Assembly: GCA_937922435.1 (NCBI GenBank)
Contig: CAKZVT010000043.1
Coordinates: 1 to 64,000 of the forward strand
Length of the DNA: 64,000 nt
Origin: an uncultured Prevotella sp.
GTDB lineage: Bacteria; Bacteroidota; Bacteroidia; Bacteroidales; Bacteroidaceae
Direction: 5' to 3'
In this document: positions 44,841 to 52,708 of the stretch, piece after piece
Position numbering within the stretch: the first letter of the stretch is position 1
Layout: every line of letters starts with the position of its first letter
Notes under the pieces: model-generated
Told to the model about the DNA's origin: nothing
Database searches by the model: none
What the model saw: only the letters and a program-made list of their open reading frames with translations
Position numbers and translations under genes: made by a program

Positions 44841-45682
44841 TAAAATGCACATACCCGTTTGAATGTACATGTGTTTTTCTCGTCCCATTTTATGACAAGG
44901 CGGTCTTTTGATGCTTCCATTATCTCGCGCACAACAAGATGATAACGCCAGGTAGAATCGGCCAGCGTGCGCCTCCGCTCGTTTATTACAATGTATCTGC
45001 CGTGCGTGGCTTTGCCAACCTTCGCTTGGTCGAACGTCCCGGGTTTGCTGTCAGACAGGTAATACTGCGACTCCACGTGTACCGTGTCGCTCCCTTCGTA
45101 AAGCGATATGTCGGTAATGCAAAGCGAGTCGGTAAAAGATACTTCCATGTGTCCGCCGTCATCGTTGATTTTCCTCACGTCGACAGCCTGCCACCTGCCG
45201 CCTTTCAGCTGCTCCGCGTCAACGCAAGGCGTTGCTGTTCTGTCCTGCACTTTGGTAAAATTTTCCACGAATTTAACACCGCCTATTGTCTTTTTCGCCG
45301 AGTAAACGTTGTATTTTATCGACAGGTTGGTATCGCTAACGCCCATTATTTCACATACAACCAAGTTGAAGCCATGCTTGGCGTTGCCGCTTTTTACTAT
45401 GAGATATTTGCCAGAAGTATTTGCTCCAACTTTCGATTCGTCAAACACTTTTTCAATTGTGTTTGACAAATAGAAATGCATTTTAGACGTTGCGGTCTTG
45501 TTTAATGATGTATAAAAGTTTTCATCGAAGTAAGCAGAATCAGTAAACCAAACAGTATTTACTTTCCCGTCAAGCTCGTAACTGACCCATTTGCAGCCTT
45601 TAAGCTGCGACAAAGTGAATGTCTGCGCGGTGCAGACAAAGGTCGTGCAGAGTGCAAATAATAGTATGATAGTCTTTTTCAT
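44840..45682 (-). CDS. Secreted protein of unknown function with internal duplication
   Basis: 280 residues. Signal peptide (cleavage about after CTAQ, residue 20), then two related segments of about 130 residues. The first is QLKGCKWVSYELDGK with WFTDSAYFDENFY, YLSNTIEKVFDESKVG and LVVCEIMGVSDTNLSIKYN. The second is QLKGGRWQAVDVRK with FTDSLCITD, YLSDSKPGTFDQAKVG and LVVREIMEASKDRLVIKWD. A lipocalin-like fold is conceivable but not shown. Its stop codon lies at the edge of the MITE, so the original C-terminus may differ. A TATCTTTG -7 element lies at 45783-45790 on the minus strand. Confidence 0.75.
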   Translation of the reverse strand: MKKTIILLFALCTTFVCTAQTFTLSQLKGCKWVSYELDGKVNTVWFTDSAYFDENFYTSLNKTATSKMHFYLSNTIEKVFDESKVGANTSGKYLIVKSGNAKHGFNLVVCEIMGVSDTNLSIKYNVYSAKKTIGGVKFVENFTKVQDRTATPCVDAEQLKGGRWQAVDVRKINDDGGHMEVSFTDSLCITDISLYEGSDTVHVESQYYLSDSKPGTFDQAKVGKATHGRYIVINERRRTLADSTWRYHLVVREIMEASKDRLVIKWDEKNTCTFKRVCAF

Positions 45683-45782
45683 TTGTTTTTATAATTGTTA
45701 TATTTTCAACTGTTTCGGTTTGGAAAGCCTTGTTGTATGTCAATGAGATAGGGCAATAATGCTCTCTTATGTTCTGTATTTA

Positions 45783-45790
45783 CAAAGATA
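45783..45790 (-). promoter_or_regulatory. -7 element of the 45682 gene
   Basis: TATCTTTG on the minus strand about 100 bp before the start codon. The -33 box is not clear. Confidence 0.45.
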
Positions 45791-45842
45791 CTGAAGAATA
45801 TGAATAGGTGTTCTGTTGATGTGTTAAAGTTTGTTGTTTTGC

Positions 45843-45961
45843 AAAAGGTGGTGTTTTACAATGTAAAAGATGGCCTTTTGCCGCCTGAAAGGTCGTCTTT
45901 TGGAATGCAAAATACGGTCTTTTGCAATGTCGCTTGTAACCGATTGAGTGTCAATGGGTTA
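45843..45961. repeat. 22-bp phased palindromic repeat cluster G
   Basis: Units at 45843, 45865, 45887 and 45909, then the satellite TTGTAACCGATTGAGTGTCA...GGGTTA. Divergent gap. Confidence 0.87.
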
Positions 45962-46050
45962 TTGGCGCGCTTAAAATTGTTTGCCGATTGCCTCCGCAAA
46001 GGTGGCGGCGCGGTCATAATTATGCCGTTTAACTATATTTATATTGCGCT

Positions 46051-46084
46051 TTTGCCGAGTGTCGGCGGAAATGGGTAATTTTGC
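46051..46084 (+). promoter_or_regulatory. Promoter of the 46127 gene
   Basis: TTTG (46051-46054), 21-nt spacer, TAATTTTGC (46076-46084). Leader of about 35 nt. Confidence 0.65.
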
Positions 46085-46126
46085 ATTATGCCGTATGTAC
46101 GGCAGTAAAACGCACAAGTTATAACG

Positions 46127-47056
46127 ATGAAGTACAGGCTTTTTGGCATTGCGGCGTGCCTTGCCTTTTTGCACGGGGCGGCAAGCGCGCAGGAAGTGGG
46201 CGGACTGCTTGGCGATGACGGGCTGAACTACGGCCTTGCTCCGGCGGTGATGAATGTGCCCAGTCCCGAGGCGTTGCGCGACTCGCTGGCGTTCGCGGCC
46301 AACGTGAAGGGCTTTGCGCCGCGCGCGGCCAGGCTGCCACGGTGGCGCATGGCGGACAGCCTGGCAGTGCCTACGGTAGACTACCGCAGTCTCGGGCGCA
46401 TCACTCCGGCGTCGGCCATGCCGCAGTTCGGCCACAATCCGTATGCCTTCGACTTCAACCGCGGCGGCATAGTGACGCAGTGGCAGGGCGGAGCCGTAAT
46501 CGGTTCGTCGTTCCGCCAGACCATGCCTGCGCTCATGTCGAGGCAGAACGCGTTGGTAGGCGTAGTGCAGAACGTCGGCAACCTCACGCTGACAGGCTCG
46601 CTCTCGGCCGACCGCTACCTGCTGTGGCGCGGCACGAGGACACATTTCGGCGTCAGCGGCGCGGCCACATACCGCTTCAGCGACCAGTGGTCGGCCACCG
46701 TCTTCGGCCGTTACACCGACAACCGCTCGTTCTACACGATGGCCGCCTTCCCCTACATGGGCACCTCCGGGTACGGCGGCTTCGTAACGTTCATGGGCGA
46801 GACGGTCGGCGTAGACCTCGGCGTGGAGCGTTACTACGACACGTTCGCGCGGCGTTGGGTAACGTCGCCCATCATAACACCTAAAATCAAGTTCAGCGAA
46901 AAGTTTACTTTGGAATTGCCGGTAGGCCCGCTCGTCAAGGACTTGATTGACAACGCGGTGTTCAACCGCAAGGAGCGCAGCGGCCCCATAATAATGCCCG
47001 AAGGACTGCCGAGCGTCGGCGAAATACCATTCGGGACGCCGGAAATGCCGAAGTAG
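46127..47056 (+). CDS. Probable outer-membrane protein of unknown function
   Basis: 309 residues. Signal peptide ending GAASAQ, a polar segment (about 20-110) and then alternating beta-strand-like stretches rich in Gly and aromatics (FDFNRGGIVTQWQGGAVIG, RYLLWRGTRTHFGVSGAATY, FSDQWSATVFGRYTDN), suggesting a small barrel. The C-terminal PVGPLVKDLIDNAVF and a Pro-rich tail follow. Not recognised as a named family. Monocistronic with its own promoter, convergent with the choloylglycine hydrolase gene. Confidence 0.72.
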   Translation: MKYRLFGIAACLAFLHGAASAQEVGGLLGDDGLNYGLAPAVMNVPSPEALRDSLAFAANVKGFAPRAARLPRWRMADSLAVPTVDYRSLGRITPASAMPQFGHNPYAFDFNRGGIVTQWQGGAVIGSSFRQTMPALMSRQNALVGVVQNVGNLTLTGSLSADRYLLWRGTRTHFGVSGAATYRFSDQWSATVFGRYTDNRSFYTMAAFPYMGTSGYGGFVTFMGETVGVDLGVERYYDTFARRWVTSPIITPKIKFSEKFTLELPVGPLVKDLIDNAVFNRKERSGPIIMPEGLPSVGEIPFGTPEMPK

Positions 47057-47061
47057 GAGTT

Positions 47062-47218
47062 GACACCCACCCCAACCCTCCCGAAGGGAGGGGGCTTGAC
47101 ATGCTTTATAGGATAATAAAAAGATGGGAATGAATATCTATTATGTTCATTCCCATCTTTATTTATGTTTGCATTGGTAATTCAGCTCCCTCCCTTTGGG
47201 AGGGTTGGGGTGGGTGTC
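47062..47218. repeat. Paired inverted G-rich repeat element P5
   Basis: Inverted ends 47062-47098 and 47183-47218 (GACACCCACCCCAACCCTCC and complement) bracket the terminator at 47120-47160, between two convergent genes. Confidence 0.87.
47120..47160. terminator. Bidirectional intrinsic terminator
   Basis: Perfect 15-bp stem AAAGATGGGAATGAA / TTCATTCCCATCTTT with an 11-nt loop, flanked by A-rich and T-rich sides. Confidence 0.87.
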
Positions 47219-47248
47219 AGATAGGGTTGGGGTGGTGTGTCTGTTTTT

Positions 47249-48343
47249 TCACTTTACGCCGATAGCGTAAATTGGTTGCTCCTTCACCTCGTCGAGCGGC
47301 AAGCTCTTGTACTTCGTCTTGCCGAAGTTAATCTTGTTGAGGTCGAACATACGGATTGCGCTGTTGTACATCGTGCGGTAGTATAGCTTGCGTCCGCTGA
47401 TGTCGGTGGCCGACGTCCACTGCGTCGCGCTGGGTATGTCGATCGCCGTTTCGCCCTCGGCCGTCTCTATGCCGATGGGAATGTCGAAGTTGTTTAGTAT
47501 TTGAAAACACTGCCTTACGGTCTTGTCAGCCGTGGCGAGGACGGGCGCTGTGGCCTGATACAGTGCCGCGCGGACGAAGCGCGAGGGTGGGGTAACGTCG
47601 CCGGGAAGCCCCAAGAAGCCGCTGCCCGCACCGAACGAGGCTACCTGTATGCCGCCCATGGCCTTCGGCTTTGCCGTTCCTGGATAGAGGTTTACGTAGT
47701 TGTTGAGGTTGGTCACCTGCCACTCGAAGCCCGGCGAGTTCGTCAGCACGCCTACGTTGTTCTCGTAGACGTTCACCTTCTTGCCCACAATCTCGATGAC
47801 AACCTGGCGGCCTGACTGGTCGGCCACGCGCCAGTGGACGGTCGATGCGCGAGGGTCTATTGCCACGACGTGTACCTGCCGCAGCCCCTCTACCGCCTCG
47901 TCAACGGTCTTGAAGCTGCCAAGCATCCACGAGACGAGCTGCAGGTCGGCTATGCTTTGCGCCTTAAAGGCTTCGTCGTATTCCTCATACTGCCCGTAAC
48001 CGGGGAAGTAGAACAGTCCGGCCGACAGTCCTTCCTCGTTCAGTCCTTCGGTTACAAACTCCTCTTGCTCCACAGACAGCCCCACGAAACCGTACTTGGC
48101 GGTGAACGTCATGCCGCCCTTCGTCCCTCCGGGGATGTATGACGACTGCGTGTAACCGCGCGGAACGATGGCGTAGCGGCTGTTCAAGTCGCTGCCGCCC
48201 CATTCTATCGTGCGCGCCACGACGGTGCTGCCGTCTTGGCTTTTGAGTGTGATGCCCGTGCAAGCGTCGGCCTTGCCCGCAACGGCGAGCAACGCCATGG
48301 CCGCAAATGCGGCCAGAAATCTGGTTTTACACATGATTGTCAA
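47249..48343 (-). CDS. Choloylglycine hydrolase family (Ntn) amidase
   Basis: 364 residues. A signal peptide ends KADA, so the nucleophile Cys (C28, CTGITL) becomes N-terminal after cleavage, as the Ntn mechanism needs. Other family residues are VARTIEWGG (R44, E47 where bile-salt hydrolases have Asp), LTNSPGFEWQVTNL (N202) and SRFVRAA (R258). Members hydrolyse bile-salt conjugates, penicillin V or acyl-homoserine lactones. The signal peptide and E47 do not decide the substrate. The start could also be the Met three codons later. Its promoter region holds a 13-bp inverted repeat. Confidence 0.88.
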   Translation of the reverse strand: MTIMCKTRFLAAFAAMALLAVAGKADACTGITLKSQDGSTVVARTIEWGGSDLNSRYAIVPRGYTQSSYIPGGTKGGMTFTAKYGFVGLSVEQEEFVTEGLNEEGLSAGLFYFPGYGQYEEYDEAFKAQSIADLQLVSWMLGSFKTVDEAVEGLRQVHVVAIDPRASTVHWRVADQSGRQVVIEIVGKKVNVYENNVGVLTNSPGFEWQVTNLNNYVNLYPGTAKPKAMGGIQVASFGAGSGFLGLPGDVTPPSRFVRAALYQATAPVLATADKTVRQCFQILNNFDIPIGIETAEGETAIDIPSATQWTSATDISGRKLYYRTMYNSAIRMFDLNKINFGKTKYKSLPLDEVKEQPIYAIGVK

Positions 48344-48427
48344 TGTTTTGATTGTTTATGTTACGCAGCCTTGATAATGACGGCTGACGGTGGCAAATGT
48401 ATGCAATTAAATTGACAATCAAAACAT
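48343..48427 (-). promoter_or_regulatory. Promoter and inverted repeat upstream of the choloylglycine hydrolase gene
   Basis: Minus-strand TTTTG (48424-48420) and TACATTTG (48401-48394). Perfect 13-bp arms ATGTTTTGATTGT (48343-48355) and ACAATCAAAACAT (48415-48427) flank the promoter, a possible operator. Confidence 0.55.
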
Positions 48428-48468
48428 TTTGACAGGAATTTTGCGCTTTGTCTGGAAATAATCAACCG

Positions 48469-49236
48469 TCACTTCATCCTCTCGAGGGCCGCTTTGCGCA
48501 TCTTCTTGAGCAGGTCAGAGGCGAAGATAAAGTCGGTAAGATTCTGGTTGTCGCTGCCCATCACCTGCGAGCTTACGCCTTCCCACTCCTTGCGTCCTTC
48601 GTGTATGAAGATTATGTTCTCGCCAATGCCCATCACGGAGTTCATGTCGTGGGTGTTGATGATGGTCGTTATGCCGAACTCGTGGGTGATGCTGTGCAGC
48701 AGTTGGTCGATTACCAGCGATGTCTTCGGGTCGAGTCCGGAGTTCGGTTCGTCGCAGAACAGGTACTTGGGGTTCAGCGATATGGCCCTTGCTATTGCCA
48801 CGCGCTTCTGCATTCCGCCTGAAAGCTCGCCCGGATATTTGTGGTCCGTGCCCGTAAGGTTTACTCGGTCTAGGCACGTCCTGGCGCGGTTGATGCGTTC
48901 GCGGAGCGTCATCGACGAGAACATGTCAAGCGGAAACATCACGTTTTCGAGCACTGTCATCGAGTCGAACAGCGCCGCGCTCTGGAAAATCATGCCCATC
49001 TCGCGGCGCAGTGCGGCCTTCTCCTTCTTGTCCATGGCCACGAAGTTGCGCCCGTCATACAGCACTTCGCCGCTCGTAGGGTCAAGAAGCCCTACGAGGT
49101 TCTTTATTAGCACGGTCTTGCCCGAGCCGCTTTGGCCTATTATGAGGTTGGTCTTTCCGCTGTCGAATACGGCGCTAATGTCCTTCAGTACTTCTTTTTC
49201 GCCGAACGACTTGCAAAGGTTCTTTATTTCAATCAT
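48469..49236 (-). CDS. MlaF-like ABC transporter ATP-binding protein
   Basis: 255 residues. Walker A GQSGSGKT, Q-loop MIFQSAALFDSMTV, signature LSGGMQKRVAIARA, Walker B LFCDEPNSGLDP and switch His NTHDMNS. The FQSAALFDSM and SGGMQKRV wording is characteristic of MlaF, the ATPase of the lipid transporter that keeps outer-membrane asymmetry. It follows the MlaE-like permease gene (133-bp gap with short AT-rich repeats) in the same direction. No MCE-domain (MlaD) gene is visible in the window. Confidence 0.9.
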   Translation of the reverse strand: MIEIKNLCKSFGEKEVLKDISAVFDSGKTNLIIGQSGSGKTVLIKNLVGLLDPTSGEVLYDGRNFVAMDKKEKAALRREMGMIFQSAALFDSMTVLENVMFPLDMFSSMTLRERINRARTCLDRVNLTGTDHKYPGELSGGMQKRVAIARAISLNPKYLFCDEPNSGLDPKTSLVIDQLLHSITHEFGITTIINTHDMNSVMGIGENIIFIHEGRKEWEGVSSQVMGSDNQNLTDFIFASDLLKKMRKAALERMK

Positions 49237-49369
49237 GGTTTATCAGTTGGCAAGTGACAAGCTGACGAGTTGACAAGGATGTTTGTCCGTCGGCTTGGTT
49301 GTTGTATTTCTTGTTTTTAAGAGACAGGCAAATGCCCTTGTTTGCTTGTCCCTTGTGCCTTGTATGCTG

Positions 49370-50116
49370 TCAAGACAGCATCTGCGTGAGGAACAAGTCG
49401 GAGAAGAGTATCATCACGCTGCTGGTCACTACGGCGTTGGTGCTGGCCTTGCCAACGTTTACCGAGCCGCCCTCTACGGTGTAGCCGTAGTATGATGGGA
49501 TGCTGGTTATCAGGAACGCGAAGAACAGACTCTTGATGATGCTCATGTACATGAACCACGGGGTGAAGTCGTATTGCAGTCCGAGGGTAAGGTCTTCCGG
49601 GCTGATTACGTGCCCGATGTAGGCTGTTGCGTAAGCTCCGATGATGCCGCTTGCCGTGCTGAAGATTACGAGGAACGGCATCAGCGTAACCATGCCGAGG
49701 ATTTTTGGCATTATGAGGAAGTTGGCGGAGTTCACGCCCATGATTTCCAGCGCGTCAATTTGCTGTGTCACGCGCATCGTTCCTATTTCGGAGGCGATGT
49801 TCGAGCCTACCTTTCCGGCAAGGATGAGGCACATGATAGACGACGAGAACTCAAGGAGCATTATTTCCCTCGTGACGTATCCTGTGACGAAGCGCGGCAT
49901 CCACGCGCTCTGCACGTTGAGTTTTATTTGTATGCAGATTACCGCTCCGATGAAAAATGATATCAGAAGGACTATGCCTATGGAGTTGACGCCGAGGGCG
50001 GACATCTCTTTCACATATTGCTTCAGGAACATCCTGAACCTGTCGGGGCGGCCGAAGGCGCGACCCATGAGCATGAGGTAGCGGCCGAAAGACGTGAGGT
50101 ATTTTTGCAGAAGCAT
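49370..50116 (-). CDS. MlaE-like ABC transporter permease
   Basis: 248 residues with five to six membrane segments. MlaE hallmarks are FFIGAVICIQI, EFSSSIMCLILAGKVGSNIASEIGTMRVTEQ-like wording (here TMRVTQQIDALEIMGVN) and a final FSDLFLTQML. It forms the inner-membrane part of the phospholipid transporter with the downstream MlaF-like ATPase. First gene of the pair; its upstream gap holds AATTCATAAT and TCAATTTTCAATT inverted words. Confidence 0.92.
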   Translation of the reverse strand: MLLQKYLTSFGRYLMLMGRAFGRPDRFRMFLKQYVKEMSALGVNSIGIVLLISFFIGAVICIQIKLNVQSAWMPRFVTGYVTREIMLLEFSSSIMCLILAGKVGSNIASEIGTMRVTQQIDALEIMGVNSANFLIMPKILGMVTLMPFLVIFSTASGIIGAYATAYIGHVISPEDLTLGLQYDFTPWFMYMSIIKSLFFAFLITSIPSYYGYTVEGGSVNVGKASTNAVVTSSVMILFSDLFLTQMLS

Positions 50117-50380
50117 ATTTTTTAATTCATAATTAGCTAAACGCTGACTTTCAGTTCACAATTCATAATCTTACAAATTGAGAATTGAAAATTGTGAATT
50201 GACAATTATGATTACCGTTGTATGTTGTGCCAAGGTATGGTTGCAGTGCAAATCATAATTCTCAATTCCCCGTTTTCTCAATTTTCAATTGATGTTGCAA
50301 AAGTAACCAAAATAACTAAAAAAACTACAACGTGAGTACGAGTTTTTGACTTTATAAACCATTATTAGGTACAATTTTAC

Positions 50381-50389
50381 TACTTTTGC
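50381..50389 (+). promoter_or_regulatory. -7 element of lptB
   Basis: TACTTTTGC. A TTG codon within it (50386) is in frame with lptB but is not a credible start; ATG 50407 fits. Confidence 0.6.
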
Positions 50390-50406
50390 AGCCAAACAAG
50401 CATAGG

Positions 50407-51243
50407 ATGAACGAAACAACCAACAACATGGAAGCTCCCCAGTCGTGTGAGATGGTGCTGCGAACGGAGGGGCTTGTCAAGCGTTACGGCAAGCGCACGG
50501 TGGTCAACGACGTGTCAATCAACGTGCGGCAGGGTGAGATTGTGGGGCTGCTCGGTCCTAACGGAGCCGGCAAGACTACCTCTTTCTATATGACTACGGG
50601 GCTTATCGTGCCCAACGCAGGCCACATATACCTTGACGACAAGGACATAACGAGCTTCCCCGTCTACAAGCGCGCACGCGCCGGAATAGGATACCTGCCG
50701 CAGGAGGCGAGCGTCTTCCGCAAGTTGAGCGTCGAGGACAACATCCTCTCTGTGCTCGAGATGACCGACCTTACGCGCAAGCAGCAGATGGAGAAACTTG
50801 AGAGCCTGATTAAGGAGTTCCGCCTTGAGAAGGTGCGTAAGAACATCGGCGACCGCCTCTCTGGTGGCGAACGGCGACGCACGGAAATCGCCCGGTGCCT
50901 GGCCATTGACCCCAAGTTCATCATGCTCGACGAGCCTTTTGCAGGCGTCGACCCCATCGCCGTTGAGGACATACAGCACATTGTGTGGCGGCTGAAGTAC
51001 CGCAACATCGGCATTCTAATCACCGACCACAACGTCGAGGACACCCTCTGCATCACCGACCGCGCATATCTGCTTTTCGAGGGGCGCATCCTCTTCCAAG
51101 GCTCGCCCGAAGAGCTGGCCGCCAACAAGGTGGTGCGCGAGAAGTATCTTACCAACAGTTTCGTGCTGCGCCAGAAGGACTTTCAGCGCATCGACGAGGA
51201 AAAGCGCGCCAAGGAAGCCGCCGAGGCGGAGGCCGCCAGCTGA
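50407..51243 (+). CDS. lptB: LPS export ABC transporter ATP-binding protein LptB
   Basis: 278 residues from ATG 50407 (MNETTNNMEAPQSCE). LRTEGLVKRYGKRTVVNDVS, Walker A GPNGAGKTT, DITSFPVYKRARAGIGYLPQ and EASVFRKLSVEDNI are diagnostic of LptB, as is the signature LSGGERRRTEIARCLA, with Walker B IMLDEPFAGVDP and switch His DHNVED. It powers LPS extraction through LptFG. A charged Ala/Glu-rich tail (EEKRAKEAAEAEAAS) extends beyond the usual end. Confidence 0.95.
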   Translation: MNETTNNMEAPQSCEMVLRTEGLVKRYGKRTVVNDVSINVRQGEIVGLLGPNGAGKTTSFYMTTGLIVPNAGHIYLDDKDITSFPVYKRARAGIGYLPQEASVFRKLSVEDNILSVLEMTDLTRKQQMEKLESLIKEFRLEKVRKNIGDRLSGGERRRTEIARCLAIDPKFIMLDEPFAGVDPIAVEDIQHIVWRLKYRNIGILITDHNVEDTLCITDRAYLLFEGRILFQGSPEELAANKVVREKYLTNSFVLRQKDFQRIDEEKRAKEAAEAEAAS

Positions 51244-51277
51244 CGCTTGTCATACAGCCGATAATCATACGTCTTAC

Positions 51278-51365
51278 AAAAGACGGCCTTTTGCATTCCA
51301 AAAGGCCGTCTTTCGTATGCTAAAATGCCGTCTTTCACAAGCTGAAAGACGGCATTTTGCATTTC
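51278..51365. repeat. 22-bp phased palindromic repeat cluster H
   Basis: Units at 51278, 51300, 51322 and 51344. Units 1/2 are complementary (GACGGCC, GGCCGTC). Units 3/4 carry matching changes (TGCCGTC, GACGGCA). Convergent gap lptB/aldo-keto reductase. Confidence 0.92.
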
Positions 51366-51376
51366 CGCCGCCGGCG

Positions 51377-52354
51377 TTACAGTCCGCCGTCGGTTATGGG
51401 GCTTGCTTTCATGCACCGCAGGTTCTTCTCCAGCTGCGCCGTGCTGCTTGCGCCTACGAGCACCGACGTTACCCCTTTCTGCGCCAGCACCCATGCCAGG
51501 GCGGCCTCGGCCAGCGTCTCGCCGTGGCTTTCCGCCTCGGCGTTGAGCCGCTTCAGGCGGTCGAGCAGGCCGGGCGTAAGCGCGTCGCTTTTCAGCGAGG
51601 AGCCGTGCCCCATGCGGCTGTCGGCTGGAATGCCGTTCAGGTAACGGTCGGTGAGCAGTCCCTGCGCCAGCGGCGAGAAGGCTATGAAGCCCACGCCCTC
51701 CTTGGCGCAATAGTCGGTGATGCCTTCCTCCTGCGGCGCGCGGTCGAGCAGGTTTAGGCGGCCTTGGTATATCAGCAGCGGCGTGTCGTGCTCCCTAAGG
51801 TACTTCACCGCCACCTTGAGCGCGTCTAAAGGCCAGCGCGATATGCCGATGTACAGCGCCTTCCCGGCACGCACCGTGTCGACAAGAGCCTGGAGGGTCT
51901 CCTCCAGCGGCGTTTCGGGGTCGTAGCGGTGGCTGTAGAACAGGTCTACGTAGTCAAGGCGCATGCGCCTGAGGCTCTGGTCGAGGCTCGCCATGAGGTA
52001 CTTGCGCGAACCCCAGTTGCCATACGGTCCGGGCCACATGTCGTAGCCGGCCTTTGTGCTTATGAACAGCTCGTCGCGGTAAGGGCGCAGGTCGTCGTCC
52101 ATGAGCCGCCCCATCGTCTCTTCCGCCGAGCCGTAAGGTGGGCCGTAGTTGTTGGCGAGGTCGAAGTGCGTTATGCCGTGGTCGAAGGCGTAGCGCGCCG
52201 TCTCGCGGCAGTGCTCGTAAGGCACGGTGCCGCCGAAGTTGTGCCAGAAACCCAGGCTCACCTTGGGCAGCAGCACTCCGCTCCGTCCGCAACGGGCGTA
52301 TTCCATGCCGCCCGTGTATCTGCTGTTGTCAGCCAAGTATTTTTCCATAGTCAT
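51377..52354 (-). CDS. Aldo/keto reductase, YghZ (glyceraldehyde-3-phosphate reductase)-like
   Basis: 325 residues forming an NADPH-dependent TIM barrel with the AKR tetrad D65, Y70 (DLANNYG), K101 (ISTKAGY) and H142 (YSHRYD). The cofactor-binding end is TSVLVGASSTAQLEKNL. LANNYGPPYGSAE and AGYDMWPGPYGNWGSRKYL are typical of the YghZ/Gpr (AKR14) group, which reduces L-glyceraldehyde 3-phosphate and detoxifies aldehydes such as methylglyoxal. The in-vivo substrate is inferred. A start two codons later is possible. Confidence 0.92.
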   Translation of the reverse strand: MTMEKYLADNSRYTGGMEYARCGRSGVLLPKVSLGFWHNFGGTVPYEHCRETARYAFDHGITHFDLANNYGPPYGSAEETMGRLMDDDLRPYRDELFISTKAGYDMWPGPYGNWGSRKYLMASLDQSLRRMRLDYVDLFYSHRYDPETPLEETLQALVDTVRAGKALYIGISRWPLDALKVAVKYLREHDTPLLIYQGRLNLLDRAPQEEGITDYCAKEGVGFIAFSPLAQGLLTDRYLNGIPADSRMGHGSSLKSDALTPGLLDRLKRLNAEAESHGETLAEAALAWVLAQKGVTSVLVGASSTAQLEKNLRCMKASPITDGGL

Positions 52355-52590
52355 TCAGTTGGTTGTGTTCACGTCTGCAAATATAGCGAAAGGCGAGTGC
52401 AAAAGCAAATGAAAGACGCAATTTTTTGATTTGCCTTTGCCGGGCCGCATCCTATATTCGTGAGACAAATATACGTCATTTCCATGACATTCGCGCCCCT
52501 CCGCGCCCATATTTTGCGGCTGTCAGCCCACCGTGCACCCAGCGTTTACCCGTCGGCAAACGGCCATTCCGCCAGCTGTCCGCCGCCTGC

Positions 52591-52708
52591 TTGTAACCTG
52601 TTGATAATCAGCGGCGTTGTAAAAGGCCGTCTTTCGGCTTGCAAAAGACGGCCTTTTAGCGTGCAATATGTGGCTTTTTGCAATGCGAAAGACCGTCAAT
52701 CAGGTTGC
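52591..52708. repeat. 22-bp phased palindromic repeat cluster I
   Basis: Head satellite TTGTAACCTGTTGATAATCA (52591), then units at 52621, 52643, 52665 and 52687. The MATE gene reads into it for its last codons. Confidence 0.87.

Noticed and set aside
50386..50406. TTG start for lptB
   Set aside because: The TTG is part of the TACTTTTGC promoter element; ATG 50407 is the first usable start.
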